A DNA stretch of 46,935 nt. Origin: Fusobacterium_C necrophorum_A (GTDB lineage: Bacteria; Fusobacteriota; Fusobacteriia; Fusobacteriales; Fusobacteriaceae). Position 1 is the first letter of the stretch, and every line of letters starts with the position of its first letter. Under the pieces are notes generated by a model, which saw only the letters and a program-made list of their open reading frames with translations, ran no database searches and had not been told where the DNA came from. This document shows, piece after piece, positions 8,919-18,036 of this stretch. A program made the position numbers and the translations under genes. Location of the stretch: positions 1 through 46,935 of the forward strand of contig NZ_SBAP01000022.1 of the NCBI RefSeq assembly GCF_004134945.1, in the 5' to 3' direction.

Positions 8919-8948
8919 ATTATAACATGAGGTATGGTATAATAACAA
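8919..8948. promoter_or_regulatory. Overlapping divergent promoter elements (holA / ABC permease)
   Basis: In the 93-nt divergent gap, the minus strand shows TTGTTA (8943-8948), 18 nt, TATAAT (8919-8924) reading towards holA. The plus strand shows TATAAT at 8938-8943 for the permease gene, with only a poor -35. The two elements overlap, so the promoters would compete. Based on eye-matched consensus only. Confidence 0.4.
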
Positions 8949-8978
8949 ATATATATTATCAAGGATTGGAAAAGAAAA

Positions 8979-10514
8979 ATGAAAGAAAAAAGAGTTCAAA
9001 AAATAATCATCAACAGTATATATCTTCTTCTTTGGATCTTACCATTATTTTGGTTTATCCGAGATTTTTGGATTGTGGAAGATATCCAAAACAGTTTTGA
9101 TGGAGCGTTGTGGAAGACGATTCTTTTTACTTGGAAACAGAGTTTGTATTCAAGTTTTTTGGCTTTTTTTCTTGCAGTTATCCCGGCCAGATATTTGGCC
9201 TATCATAACAATCTGTTGAGTAAAATGCTGGAGAGCTTATTGTTTATTCCTTTTTTCTTTCCGGTATTATCTACGATAGGAATTTTTTCCATTCTGTTTA
9301 ATCTGCCCGGAGTTCAAAATTTTTCTGTCCTTTATAGCATGAAAGCAATTTTAATTGCTCATGTTTTCTATAATTCCCCTATTTTTGTAAAATATTTGGG
9401 AGAAGCTTTGCGAAGAATTCCGAAAGAAGTGGAAGAATCTATGATATTAGACGGGGCAGGAAGCTGGACAATTTTTTGGAAGGGACAACTCCCTCTTATA
9501 TTACCGCAAATTTTTAAAGCTTTTATTCTATGTTTTACCTATTGTTTTTTAAGTTTTGCCATTCTGTTGTCTTTGGGCGGAATTCAGTATCAAAGTTTGG
9601 AAGTGGAAATTGCGGCAAGTTTGCAGGGAGATTTTAATTTTTCCAAGGCTATGATATACGGATTGTTACAGTTTTTCATGTTATTGGGGATCAATTCCCT
9701 CGGAAGCTTTCTTCCGGATTATGAGTTAAAGGGAAGGGCTTATGAAAAAAAGATGTCCGGCTATAGCATGATTTTTTCTATTTTTTATGCCATGTTTGAA
9801 TATGGGATTGTGTTGGCTTCCATAGTTGCTTCTTTCTACAATTATTTTACAGGAGAATTCAGTGTCAAAGCCTACCGTGTTCTTTTTAGTGCGGCTTTTC
9901 AGGAAGAATATCCGATTTGGAGAAGTCTGGGGAATTCTTTTTTGGTAGCGGGAATCGCTTCTATAGGGACGGTTATTGTTGTATATTTTCTTCTGCAAAA
10001 TTATAGTAGAATAGTAGAATTGCTCATTTTTTCGAATTTAGGAATTTCAGGAGCTTTTTTTGCAATTACCCTCTATTATGTCTATGTACTCTATGAAGTT
10101 CCTTTTACCCTACTATTGGTGTTTGCCTATTTGATGACAGGAATTCCCTTAGTCTATTCTTTTTTATATCAGAATGTGAAAATGTTTCCGAGAGATTTCA
10201 AAGAAATGGCTTTTTTAGACGGGGCCTCCCCTTGGAAATATTTTTGGAGGATTCAATTTCCAATTTTAAGACCTCTATTTTTGTTAAGTTTTTTGCAAAG
10301 TTTTGCTATTTTTTTAGGAGAATTTACCCTCGCTTATACGATGCAATTGGGAGATATATTTCCTGTAGTATCTTTGGTTAATTATTCTTTGCTTGTGGAT
10401 AAGAAGTATTTGGAAAGCTCTGCCTTGAGTGCAATTTTATTGGCACTTATCTTATTGCTGTTTTTTTTAGGAGAATGTTTGAAAACAAGAGGAGAAAGAT
10501 ATGAAAACACATAA
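8979..10514 (+). CDS. ABC transporter permease, two-domain (iron/thiamine type)
   Basis: A 511-residue inner-membrane permease with two tandem binding-protein-dependent transport domains, as in FbpB/SfuB or ThiP. Each half has its EAA loop that docks on the ATPase: VEESMILDGAGSWTIFWKGQ and later FKEMAFLDGASPWKYFWRIQ. About twelve helices are predicted by eye. The substrate is not visible in the sequence. No ATPase or solute-binding protein gene is beside it, and its end overlaps the start of cobQ by 14 nt, so it may be co-transcribed with the cobalamin genes without having a known role in that pathway. Confidence 0.82.
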   Translation: MKEKRVQKIIINSIYLLLWILPLFWFIRDFWIVEDIQNSFDGALWKTILFTWKQSLYSSFLAFFLAVIPARYLAYHNNLLSKMLESLLFIPFFFPVLSTIGIFSILFNLPGVQNFSVLYSMKAILIAHVFYNSPIFVKYLGEALRRIPKEVEESMILDGAGSWTIFWKGQLPLILPQIFKAFILCFTYCFLSFAILLSLGGIQYQSLEVEIAASLQGDFNFSKAMIYGLLQFFMLLGINSLGSFLPDYELKGRAYEKKMSGYSMIFSIFYAMFEYGIVLASIVASFYNYFTGEFSVKAYRVLFSAAFQEEYPIWRSLGNSFLVAGIASIGTVIVVYFLLQNYSRIVELLIFSNLGISGAFFAITLYYVYVLYEVPFTLLLVFAYLMTGIPLVYSFLYQNVKMFPRDFKEMAFLDGASPWKYFWRIQFPILRPLFLLSFLQSFAIFLGEFTLAYTMQLGDIFPVVSLVNYSLLVDKKYLESSALSAILLALILLLFFLGECLKTRGERYENT

Positions 10515-11994
10515 AAATCTCATGATCATGGGAACTGCATCAGGAGTAGGCAAAAGTGCAACCGTTACCGCTCTTTGTCGCATTTTTCAAAAAGACGGCT
10601 ACCGTGTCTGTCCTTTCAAATCGCAAAATATGGCATTAAATTCCTATGTTACAAAAGATGGGAAAGAAATGGGAAGGGCTCAGGCGGTACAGGCGGAAGC
10701 CATCGGACTCGAACCGCAGGCATGGATGAATCCTATTTTATTAAAACCGAGCCAGGATAAAAAGATTCAGATTATTATTGAAGGCAAGTCTTTTGGAAAT
10801 CTAACAGGAGCGGAGTATCATAAATACAAACAAAAATTACTTCCAAAATTGGAAGAAATTTATCATATGATTGAAGAAAACTATGATATTTCCGTGATTG
10901 AAGGAGCAGGAAGCCCTGCAGAAATCAATATGTTGGAAGAGGATATTTCCAATTTTGGAATGGCAAGAATTGCAGACGCTCCTGTGATTTTGGTTGCAGA
11001 TATTGACAGAGGTGGAGTTTTTGCTTCCATTTATGGAACCATTATGCTTTTAAAAGAAGAAGACAGAAAAAGAGTAAAAGGTATCATTATCAATAAATTT
11101 CGAGGGAATAAAGAAGTGTTAGAACCCGGTTTTGAAATAATCGAAAAATTAACAGGGGTTAAAACCTTGGGAGTGGTGCCTTATGCTGATTTTAATTTGG
11201 AAGATGAGGACAGTTTAAGTGAAAAATATCAAAGTTTTAAATTCAGTAAACATTCCAATCACATAAAAGTATCTGTAATAAAATTAAAGCATATTTCCAA
11301 TGCTACGGATATGGATGCCTTATCTATGTATGAGGATGTGGAAATACAATTTGTCACAGAAAGGAGTCAGATAGGAAAGGAAGATATGATAATAATTCCG
11401 GGCTCTAAAAATACCATAGATGATTTAAAATGGCTGAAGGAAAGTGGAATAGCGGCAGAAATTATGAAAAGAGCGAAAACAGAAACTATTATTTTTGGTA
11501 TCTGTGGAGGTTTTCAAATGTTAGGAAAAAAGGTGAAAGACCCCTATCATATTGAGGGAGAAATAGAAGAATTGGATGCTTTAGGACTTTTCAATTTGGA
11601 AACGATAATGGAAAAAGAGAAGACTCTTGTTCAGTATAAAGGAACTTTAAGAGGGGAGAAAGGAATGTTAAAAGACTTACATAATTTGGAGCTAAGAGGT
11701 TATGAAATTCACCAAGGCGTTACACGGGGCGACGAAGAAAATTTGACAGATGATGATAGGATCGTTTTTGTGAATAAGGACAATATCATGGCAACCTACT
11801 TACACGGAATTTTTGATAATAAGGAATTTACGGAAGCTCTTTTAAATGAAATTCGAAGAAGAAAAGGTTTGAAAGAAATCAATCATAATATTTCTTATGA
11901 AGAATACAAAAGAAAAGAATTTGATAAATTGGAGAAGTTGGTTAGGGAAAATGTCGATATAGATACAATATATAAAATTATGGGTTTAAAATAA
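10501..11994 (+). CDS. cobQ: Cobyric acid synthase
   Basis: CobQ/CbiP, 497 residues. It amidates the b, d, e and g side chains of adenosylcobyrinic a,c-diamide with glutamine and ATP. The N-terminal DTBS-like ATPase has the P-loop GTASGVGKS (residues 11-19) and the CobQ pattern PFKSQNMALNSYVT. The C-terminal class I amidotransferase domain has the nucleophile cysteine in FGICGGFQMLG and a histidine in YLHGIFDN. The ribosome site AGGAG lies within the end of the permease gene. First gene of the cobalamin cluster. Confidence 0.96.
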   Translation: MKTHKNLMIMGTASGVGKSATVTALCRIFQKDGYRVCPFKSQNMALNSYVTKDGKEMGRAQAVQAEAIGLEPQAWMNPILLKPSQDKKIQIIIEGKSFGNLTGAEYHKYKQKLLPKLEEIYHMIEENYDISVIEGAGSPAEINMLEEDISNFGMARIADAPVILVADIDRGGVFASIYGTIMLLKEEDRKRVKGIIINKFRGNKEVLEPGFEIIEKLTGVKTLGVVPYADFNLEDEDSLSEKYQSFKFSKHSNHIKVSVIKLKHISNATDMDALSMYEDVEIQFVTERSQIGKEDMIIIPGSKNTIDDLKWLKESGIAAEIMKRAKTETIIFGICGGFQMLGKKVKDPYHIEGEIEELDALGLFNLETIMEKEKTLVQYKGTLRGEKGMLKDLHNLELRGYEIHQGVTRGDEENLTDDDRIVFVNKDNIMATYLHGIFDNKEFTEALLNEIRRRKGLKEINHNISYEEYKRKEFDKLEKLVRENVDIDTIYKIMGLK

Positions 11995-12094
11995 ATAAAA
12001 GCTTTTTGGGGAGAGAAATCATGAAGTTACCTCTTTATGGAAAGAAGAAAATTTAGCATTATGAAAATAGTTTGTATTAGATGGAGAATAAAAA
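11995..12094 (+). other. Intergenic gap with small decayed reading frames
   Basis: A 100-nt gap between cobQ and cbiB. It contains an 11-codon ATG frame (12021-12056) and a second overlapping open stretch, neither of which I recognise. The ribosome site of cbiB (GGAG) is at its end. It is possibly the residue of a deleted gene. Confidence 0.4.
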
Positions 12095-13066
12095 ATGTTC
12101 AATTATTTTGCAGTAAAATTTGGAGTGGCTTATGTCATAGATTTCATATTGGGAGATCCTAGGTGGCTATATCACCCGGTTATTATCATAGGAAAACTCA
12201 TAAATTTTTTAGAAAAAATTTTATATAAGGCGAATCATAAGATATTTTCAGGAGTGATTTTAAATCTTTTAACCTTAAGTATCACTTTTATCGTTTCTTT
12301 ATTTTTAGCAAGAACAGGCTATGTAGTGGAAATATTTTTTCTTTACACTACTCTTGCCACAAAAAGTTTGGCAGATGAGGGGAAAAAAGTGTATAGGATT
12401 TTAAAGTCCGGAGATATTGAAAAAGCAAAAAAAGAACTTTCTTATCTTGTGAGTAGGGATACCAATGCGTTATCACTTGACAAAATTATTATGAGTATAG
12501 TGGAAACAATAGCGGAAAATACAGTGGATGGTTTTGTATCCCCTGCCTTCTTTGCTTTCGTCGGAAGCTTTTTTTCTGTTGAAATATTTGGACAGGCGGT
12601 CTCTCTTGCCTTACCTTTTGCTATGACATATAAGGCAATCAACACTTTGGATTCTATGGTTGGTTATAAGAATGAAAAATACATAGATTTTGGAAAGTTT
12701 TCTGCAAGAGTGGATGATGTTGCAAATTTCATTCCTGCAAGACTGACAGGTTTAATTTTTGTACCTCTTTCAAGCTTATTATTAGGATACAATTTTAAAA
12801 ATTCCTTGAAAATATTTTTTAGAGATAGAAAGAAACATGCAAGTCCAAACTCCGGGCAGAGTGAAGCTGCTTATGCAGGAGCTTTAGGAATACAATTTGG
12901 TGGAAAAATAAGTTATTTTGGAAAAGAATATGAAAAACAAAAGATTGGAGATAAGTTAAAGGAATTTGACTATGAAGATATTAAAAAAGCAGTAAATATG
13001 TTATATGTTGTATCATTTATAGCAACTATAACATTCACCTTAATTAAAATAAGTGAATTATATTAA
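12095..13066 (+). CDS. cbiB: Adenosylcobinamide-phosphate synthase
   Basis: CbiB (called CobD in Pseudomonas), 323 residues, an integral membrane enzyme that joins (R)-1-amino-2-propanol phosphate to adenosylcobyric acid. Typical signatures are DFILGDPRWLYHPVIIIGKLI at the N-terminus, SRDTNALS, ETIAENTVDGFVSPAFFAF, and the C-terminal KHASPNSGQSEAAYAGALGIQFGG. Several membrane helices are evident. It works with the product of the downstream cobD gene, which makes the aminopropanol phosphate. Confidence 0.95.
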   Translation: MFNYFAVKFGVAYVIDFILGDPRWLYHPVIIIGKLINFLEKILYKANHKIFSGVILNLLTLSITFIVSLFLARTGYVVEIFFLYTTLATKSLADEGKKVYRILKSGDIEKAKKELSYLVSRDTNALSLDKIIMSIVETIAENTVDGFVSPAFFAFVGSFFSVEIFGQAVSLALPFAMTYKAINTLDSMVGYKNEKYIDFGKFSARVDDVANFIPARLTGLIFVPLSSLLLGYNFKNSLKIFFRDRKKHASPNSGQSEAAYAGALGIQFGGKISYFGKEYEKQKIGDKLKEFDYEDIKKAVNMLYVVSFIATITFTLIKISELY

Positions 13067-13097
13067 TGAATTTAAGAATTTTATCTGGGAATGAACC

Positions 13098-13300
13098 ATG
13101 GCATATAATGTTGAAAAAAAAGAAGATGTTGATAAAGTTATTGAATTCGTTAGAAATTCAGGAGGAAAAATTGTTAAAGAACCTCAGAACGTTTTTGGGG
13201 AGGCTATCATGCTTATTTTTCTGATTTGGACAATTATTTTTGGGAAGTAGTGTGGGGACCAGATTTTCAATTTGATGAAAATGGACTATTAAAATTTTAA
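13098..13300 (+). pseudogene. VOC (glyoxalase/dioxygenase-superfamily) protein remnant, frameshifted
   Basis: Reading from 13098 gives AYNVEKKEDVDKVIEFVRNS, then GGKIVKEPQNV. A one-base shift inside the run GTTTTTGGGG (13191-13200) restores FWGGYHAYFSDLDNYFWEVV and WGPDFQFDENGLLKF, ending at TAA 13298-13300. This is the usual C-terminal half of a VOC-fold protein. The N-terminal half is missing, with a stop just upstream in frame. So the copy is both truncated and frameshifted, and it sits in an operon gap between cbiB and cobD with no link to cobalamin synthesis. Confidence 0.75.
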
Positions 13301-13316
13301 TAAATTTGGAGTATTT

Positions 13317-14393
13317 ATGAAAGATTTACATGGAGGAAATATTTATACATTTCAAAGAGAGGGGAGAGATAATATTTTAGATTACAGTTCTAATATTAAT
13401 CCTTTGGGAGTACCACAGAAATTTATAGAGATGGCAAGAGAAAAATTTGATACATTAGTACATTATCCCGACCCTTATTATATTGACTTAAGAAAAAAGA
13501 TAGCAGAATGGAATGCAGTGAATATGGACAATATTATTGTGGGGAACGGGGCAACAGAAATTTTATTTTTGTATATGAGAGCTTTAAAACCAAAAAAGGT
13601 GCTATTATTGGTTCCTTGTTTTGCGGAATATGAAAGAGCTTTGCAATCTGTTTCTGCAAAGATAGAATATTTTGAACTGAAAGAAAAGGATTATTTCTAT
13701 CCTGATATCAAGAATTTAAAAAGACAAATAGAAGCTCATGATTATGATTTATTAGTATTCTGTAATCCGAATAATCCGACAGGACAATTTATCAAAGTGG
13801 AAGACATAAAAGAAATCATAAATAGTTGTCAAAAGAAAAATACAAAAATTTTTGTGGATGAAGCTTTTATTGAATTTGTAGAAGATTGGAAAGAAAAAAC
13901 AGTTTCTTCCTTAAAAAATAAAAATGTCTTTCTCATGAGAGCTTTTACCAAGTTTTTTGCCATTCCCGGACTTCGATTGGGTTATGGAATAAGCTTTGAT
14001 GAAGAGATTTTAAAAAAAATGTGGGAAGAAAAAGAGCCTTGGACAGTGAACAGCTTTGCAAATCTTGCGGGAATTGTAATGCTTGATGACAAGGAGTATA
14101 TGGAAAAAACAGAAAAATGGATTCTGGAAGAAAAGCAATTTCTGTACAAAGCATTCCATAAATTTCAGCATCTAAAACCGTATAAAACAGAATGCAATTT
14201 TATCTTGATAAAATTATGGAATATCAGTGCAGCAAGCTTAAGAGATAAGATGGTAGAAAAAAACATTTTAATACGAGATGCTTCCAATTTTAAATGTTTG
14301 GATGGCAGCTTTGTGAGACTTGCCATTAAGGATAGAGAATCAAATTTAAAGATGTTGGAAGCATTGGCTGATATCATGGAAGATAGAGGATAG
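13317..14393 (+). CDS. cobD: Threonine-phosphate decarboxylase
   Basis: PLP enzyme, 358 residues, of the histidinol-phosphate aminotransferase fold. CobD of the Salmonella naming decarboxylates L-threonine phosphate to (R)-1-amino-2-propanol phosphate for CbiB. Its N-terminus HGGNIYTFQREG followed by DYSSNINPLG is characteristic of CobD rather than HisC. PLP residues include the PNNPTG loop (151-156), D181 in FVDEAF, and the Schiff-base lysine K212 in MRAFTKFFAIPGLRLGYG. The start has GGAG upstream. The cobalamin context supports CobD over HisC. Confidence 0.93.
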   Translation: MKDLHGGNIYTFQREGRDNILDYSSNINPLGVPQKFIEMAREKFDTLVHYPDPYYIDLRKKIAEWNAVNMDNIIVGNGATEILFLYMRALKPKKVLLLVPCFAEYERALQSVSAKIEYFELKEKDYFYPDIKNLKRQIEAHDYDLLVFCNPNNPTGQFIKVEDIKEIINSCQKKNTKIFVDEAFIEFVEDWKEKTVSSLKNKNVFLMRAFTKFFAIPGLRLGYGISFDEEILKKMWEEKEPWTVNSFANLAGIVMLDDKEYMEKTEKWILEEKQFLYKAFHKFQHLKPYKTECNFILIKLWNISAASLRDKMVEKNILIRDASNFKCLDGSFVRLAIKDRESNLKMLEALADIMEDRG

Positions 14394-14408
14394 AATGGAG
14401 GAGGAAAA

Positions 14409-15746
14409 ATGAAAGCGTTTATGCTTGCCGGTGTAAGTAGCGGAATTGGGAAAACAATCATATCTATGGCATTGATGTCAGCTTTTGACAATGTTTCCCC
14501 GTTTAAGGTTGGCCCTGATTATATCGACCCCGGTTTTCATGAATTTATTACCGGAAACCCGAGTTATAACCTAGATATCTTTATGATGGGGGAAGCAGGA
14601 GTTCGATATAGTTTTTATAAGCATCATAAAAATATTTCTATTATTGAGGGAGTTATGGGACTATATGATGGAGTTGATAATTCTTTGGATAACAACAGTT
14701 CTGCTCATTTGGCAAGATTTTTAGACGTCCCGGTAATTTTAGTTTTAGATGGAGTAGGAAAAAGCACAAGTATTGCAGCACAGGTTTTAGGCTATAAAAT
14801 GTTGGATTCAAGAGTGAATATAGCAGGAGTTATTATCAATAAAGTTTCCGGTGCAAAGACCTATGCGATATTTAAGGAAGCGATTGAAAGGTATACCGGT
14901 ATTCAATGCTTAGGTTTTATTGAAAAAAATGATGCGTTAAATATTTCAAGTAGACATTTAGGGCTTTTGCAAGCGAATGAAGTGGAAGACTTAAGAGAAA
15001 AAATAGAACTGTTAAAAAATTTTGTGTTGAAAAATATCAATTTGGAAGAAATAGAAAGAATTGCCGGGGAACAAACTTACAGTTTGGACGAAAAGAAAGG
15101 AAAAATAGAGCTTCCCCTTCCTTTACCCCATTTCAAAGACAGATATACCGGAAGAACGATTGCAATAGCGAAAGATTCGGCATTTTCCTTTTACTATAAG
15201 GACAATATAGAATTTTTGGAATATATGGGCTTTCATGTTCGATACTTCTCCCCCCTGAAAGATAAAAAAGTACCGGAATGTGATGCTATTTATTTAGGAG
15301 GAGGTTATCCGGAGAATTTTGCAGAAGAATTATCTAAGAATAAAGAGATGATTGCCTCTCTTCGAGAAAATTATGAGAAAGGAAAGAAGATATTAGCGGA
15401 ATGCGGAGGCTTTATGTATTTAAGTCATGGCATAGAGCAAACAGACGGAAAAATATATAGCATGTGCGCTTTGGTTCCTTGTATGGTGAATATGACGAAT
15501 AAATTAGATATTTCAAGATTCGGTTATATATCCATACATAAGAAAGACGGGACCGAAATGGCAAGAGGGCATGAATTTCACTATTCTAAATTAAAAACGG
15601 TATTAGAGGATACAAGAATATGCAAAGCGGAAAAAAAGGATGGAAGAAGTTGGGACTGTGTCTTTCATGAAAAAAATCTGTATGCAGGATACCCGCATAT
15701 ACACTTTTTTGGAAGCTATCCGTTTATAAAAGAGGTATTCAAATGA
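14409..15746 (+). CDS. cbiA: Cobyrinic acid a,c-diamide synthase
   Basis: CbiA, 445 residues. It amidates carboxylates a and c of cobyrinic acid using glutamine and ATP. The N-terminal P-loop is GVSSGIGKT (residues 8-16), followed by the family wording FKVGPDYIDPGFH and EGVMGLYDG. The C-terminal triad amidotransferase domain has its cysteine in ILAECGGFMYL and a histidine in GHEFHYS. The start has a strong GGAGGAGG site 15 nt after cobD. Confidence 0.95.
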   Translation: MKAFMLAGVSSGIGKTIISMALMSAFDNVSPFKVGPDYIDPGFHEFITGNPSYNLDIFMMGEAGVRYSFYKHHKNISIIEGVMGLYDGVDNSLDNNSSAHLARFLDVPVILVLDGVGKSTSIAAQVLGYKMLDSRVNIAGVIINKVSGAKTYAIFKEAIERYTGIQCLGFIEKNDALNISSRHLGLLQANEVEDLREKIELLKNFVLKNINLEEIERIAGEQTYSLDEKKGKIELPLPLPHFKDRYTGRTIAIAKDSAFSFYYKDNIEFLEYMGFHVRYFSPLKDKKVPECDAIYLGGGYPENFAEELSKNKEMIASLRENYEKGKKILAECGGFMYLSHGIEQTDGKIYSMCALVPCMVNMTNKLDISRFGYISIHKKDGTEMARGHEFHYSKLKTVLEDTRICKAEKKDGRSWDCVFHEKNLYAGYPHIHFFGSYPFIKEVFK

Positions 15747-15753
15747 AAAGAGA

Positions 15754-16071
15754 AGTTTTACCACTTTTAAAGATGGAGAATCTACAGAATTTGTTTTATT
15801 TATGTTAAAAATTATTCAAGAAACTTTAATAGAATTGCTAGAAGCACAAGAAATGACCGATAAAATGACCGATAAAAACAAAGAGAGAATGGAGATCATT
15901 ATAAAATATTTAAGTCAACATGACTATATTGACAATAAAGAAGTACAAAATTTATTAGCTGTTTCCGAAGCAACAGCAAAAAGATGTTTAAATAAATTAG
16001 TGAAAGAAAATATTTTAGAAGCGGTTGGAGAATACAAAGCGAGGAAATATATAAAAAGGGAGAAAGATTAG
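15754..16071 (+). pseudogene. C-terminal remnant of a Fic-family protein with winged-helix tail
   Basis: An open frame without a start at the right place reads FTTFKDGESTEFVLFMLKII (from about 15757), wording typical of the end of a Fic domain protein. A linker with the doublet TDKMTDKN follows, then a winged helix (YIDNKEVQNLLAVSEATAKR to the stop at 16071). The Fic catalytic motif HPFxxGN is absent, so the enzyme part is gone. An ATG at 15802 could in theory give an 89-residue DNA-binding protein, but no ribosome site precedes it. It fills the cbiA-cbiC gap. Confidence 0.65.
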
Positions 16072-16082
16072 AGGGGATGACA

Positions 16083-16727
16083 ATGAGTTATATTAAGGTA
16101 CCGGGAGATATAGAGAAGAGAAGTTTTGAAATGATAGAAGAAGAATTGGGAGATAAGGTGAAAAAATTCTCAGCACAAGAATTGCCGATTGTAAAAAGAA
16201 TCATACATACTTCCGCAGATTTTGAATATGCTGATTTAATAGAATTTCACAATAATGCAATAGAAAGTGGTCTAAAGGCTCTGGAAAATGGGTGTAAAAT
16301 TTACTGTGATACCAATATGATAGTGAATGGCTTGAGCAAACCGGCTCTATCAAAATTTTCTTGTTCCGCCTATTGTTTGGTTTCAGAGAAAGAAGTAATA
16401 GAGGAAGCAAAAAAAGAAGGGCTTACTCGTTCCATCGTTGGAATGAGAAAAGCAGGAAAAGACCCGAAAACAAAAATATTTATCTTAGGAAATGCACCTA
16501 CTGCTTTGTACCAACTAAAAGAAATGATAGAAAAAGGAGAAATGGAAAAACCCGCTTTAGTGATAGGAGTTCCGGTTGGTTTTGTGGGAGCGGCGGAATC
16601 CAAAGAAGAATTTAAGAAATTAAACTTACCCTATATCACGATAAATGGTAGAAAAGGGGGGAGTACCATAGGAGTTTCTATTCTTCATGGGATTATTTAC
16701 CAAAGTTATAAACGAGAAGGCTTTTAG
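16083..16727 (+). CDS. cbiC: Cobalt-precorrin-8 methylmutase
   Basis: CbiC, 214 residues. It shifts the C11 methyl group to C12 to give cobyrinic acid. The conserved histidine that acts in the methyl shift is H42 in RIIHTSADFEY; GCKIYCDTNMIVNGLSK and the late GVPVGFVGAAESKEE are also signature segments. Another ATG lies at 16077, but GAGGGG is only correctly spaced for the ATG at 16083. Confidence 0.95.
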   Translation: MSYIKVPGDIEKRSFEMIEEELGDKVKKFSAQELPIVKRIIHTSADFEYADLIEFHNNAIESGLKALENGCKIYCDTNMIVNGLSKPALSKFSCSAYCLVSEKEVIEEAKKEGLTRSIVGMRKAGKDPKTKIFILGNAPTALYQLKEMIEKGEMEKPALVIGVPVGFVGAAESKEEFKKLNLPYITINGRKGGSTIGVSILHGIIYQSYKREGF

Positions 16728-16911
16728 GGATAAGCTCCTAGAAAATAAAGGAGAACTATGAAAGTAAAATGTTAAGAAAAGGCTTTGATTGAAAATCTTC
16801 ATTTAGACCAAAGATGAAAAAGAAAAAAATTCGTATAGAGAGGCAAAGACTGAATTTATAAATAAATATACCAACATTAGCTAAAGAAAAATATAAAGAG
16901 AGATATTAAAT
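16728..16911 (+). other. Gap with a decayed, unidentified reading frame
   Basis: A 184-nt gap between cbiC and cbiD. A good ribosome site (AAGGAG) and ATG near 16758 open a frame that stops after five codons. Further on, broken stretches reading KTEFINKYTNIS and, one base shifted, LAKEKYKERY suggest the end of a real gene now ruined by frameshifts. I do not recognise the family. Confidence 0.4.
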
Positions 16912-18036
16912 ATGGAAGAAAAAGAATTAAGAAATGGATATACTACCGGTTCTTGTGCAGCTGCGGGAGTGAAAGCTGCTTTGATGTCTTTACTCTATCA
17001 TATTTCCTTGCAGGAAGTAGAGGTTGAAACTCCAAAGGGAGAAGAATTGCTTATCCCTATCACAAAAGTTCGTAGACGAGGAAAATTTGCTTCAGCGGTA
17101 GTTCAAAAATATGCGGGGGATGACCCTGATGTTACCAATGGAATTTCTATCTGTGTAAAAGTTTTTTTGGAAAAAGAATTCCCGAAAATAGAAAGAGGAA
17201 TTAGCAAAGAAAAATGTTTTCTGTATGGAGGGCGAGGAGTTGGGCTCGTTACCAAAAAAGGACTACAAGTCCCTGTGGGAAAATCGGCAATCAATCCGGG
17301 ACCTCAAAAAATGATAGAAAAGGTAGTACAGGATATATTACAAGATTTGGATGAGAAGGCAATCATTTGTATTTATATTCCCGAAGGAAGAGCCAAGGCA
17401 AGTCAAACCTACAATCCAAAAATGGGAGTGCTTGGGGGAATTTCCGTTTTGGGTTCTACAGGAATTGTCAAGGCGATGAGTGAAGAGGCGTTAAAGGCGT
17501 CTATGTTCACGGAATTAAAAGTTCTTCGTTTGGACAAAAGGAGAAAGTGGGTTATTTTTGCCTTTGGAAATTATGGGAAGAGCTATTGTGAAACCTTGGG
17601 ATTGGATTTGGAGCAATTGGTCATTACGAGTAACTTTGTCGGCTTTATGATAGAATCCGCTGTAAAACTTGGCTTTCAAAAAGTGATTTTGCTGGGACAT
17701 ATTGGGAAAGCTATTAAATTGGCAGGAGGAATTTTTCACACTCATAGTCGAATTGCGGACGGAAGAATGGAAGTCATGGGAGCCAATGCTTTTCTTTACG
17801 GATTGTCGGAAGAAAAAATTCGTAAAATTTTACTTTCAAATACAGTCGAAGAAGCTTGTAATTATGTAGAAGATAAGAAATTTTTTGATTATTTGGCAAA
17901 TCGAATTCGAGATAAAATGATCGAATACAGTCGAAAAGAAGGTTTTGAGGCGGAAGTTTTATTATTTTCTTTTGAACAGGGAAGCTTAGGGCAAAGTGAT
18001 GGATTTTTGAGAATGGTAGGAGAATGTCATGACTAG
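16912..18036 (+). CDS. cbiD: Cobalt-precorrin-5B C1-methyltransferase
   Basis: CbiD, 374 residues, the anaerobic-pathway enzyme that methylates C1 of the ring using SAM. The N-terminal signature YTTGSCAAAG is at residues 10-19, followed by GDDPDVTNGISI, the glycine-rich GGRGVGLVTKKGLQVPVGKS and the late HIGKAIKLAGGIFHTHS. Its presence marks the oxygen-independent, cobalt-early route. The end overlaps cbiE by 8 nt. Confidence 0.96.
   Translation: MEEKELRNGYTTGSCAAAGVKAALMSLLYHISLQEVEVETPKGEELLIPITKVRRRGKFASAVVQKYAGDDPDVTNGISICVKVFLEKEFPKIERGISKEKCFLYGGRGVGLVTKKGLQVPVGKSAINPGPQKMIEKVVQDILQDLDEKAIICIYIPEGRAKASQTYNPKMGVLGGISVLGSTGIVKAMSEEALKASMFTELKVLRLDKRRKWVIFAFGNYGKSYCETLGLDLEQLVITSNFVGFMIESAVKLGFQKVILLGHIGKAIKLAGGIFHTHSRIADGRMEVMGANAFLYGLSEEKIRKILLSNTVEEACNYVEDKKFFDYLANRIRDKMIEYSRKEGFEAEVLLFSFEQGSLGQSDGFLRMVGECHD

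Noticed and set aside
14165..14491. A 108-codon minus-strand frame across the cobD-cbiA junction
   Set aside because: Antisense to two well-supported genes.
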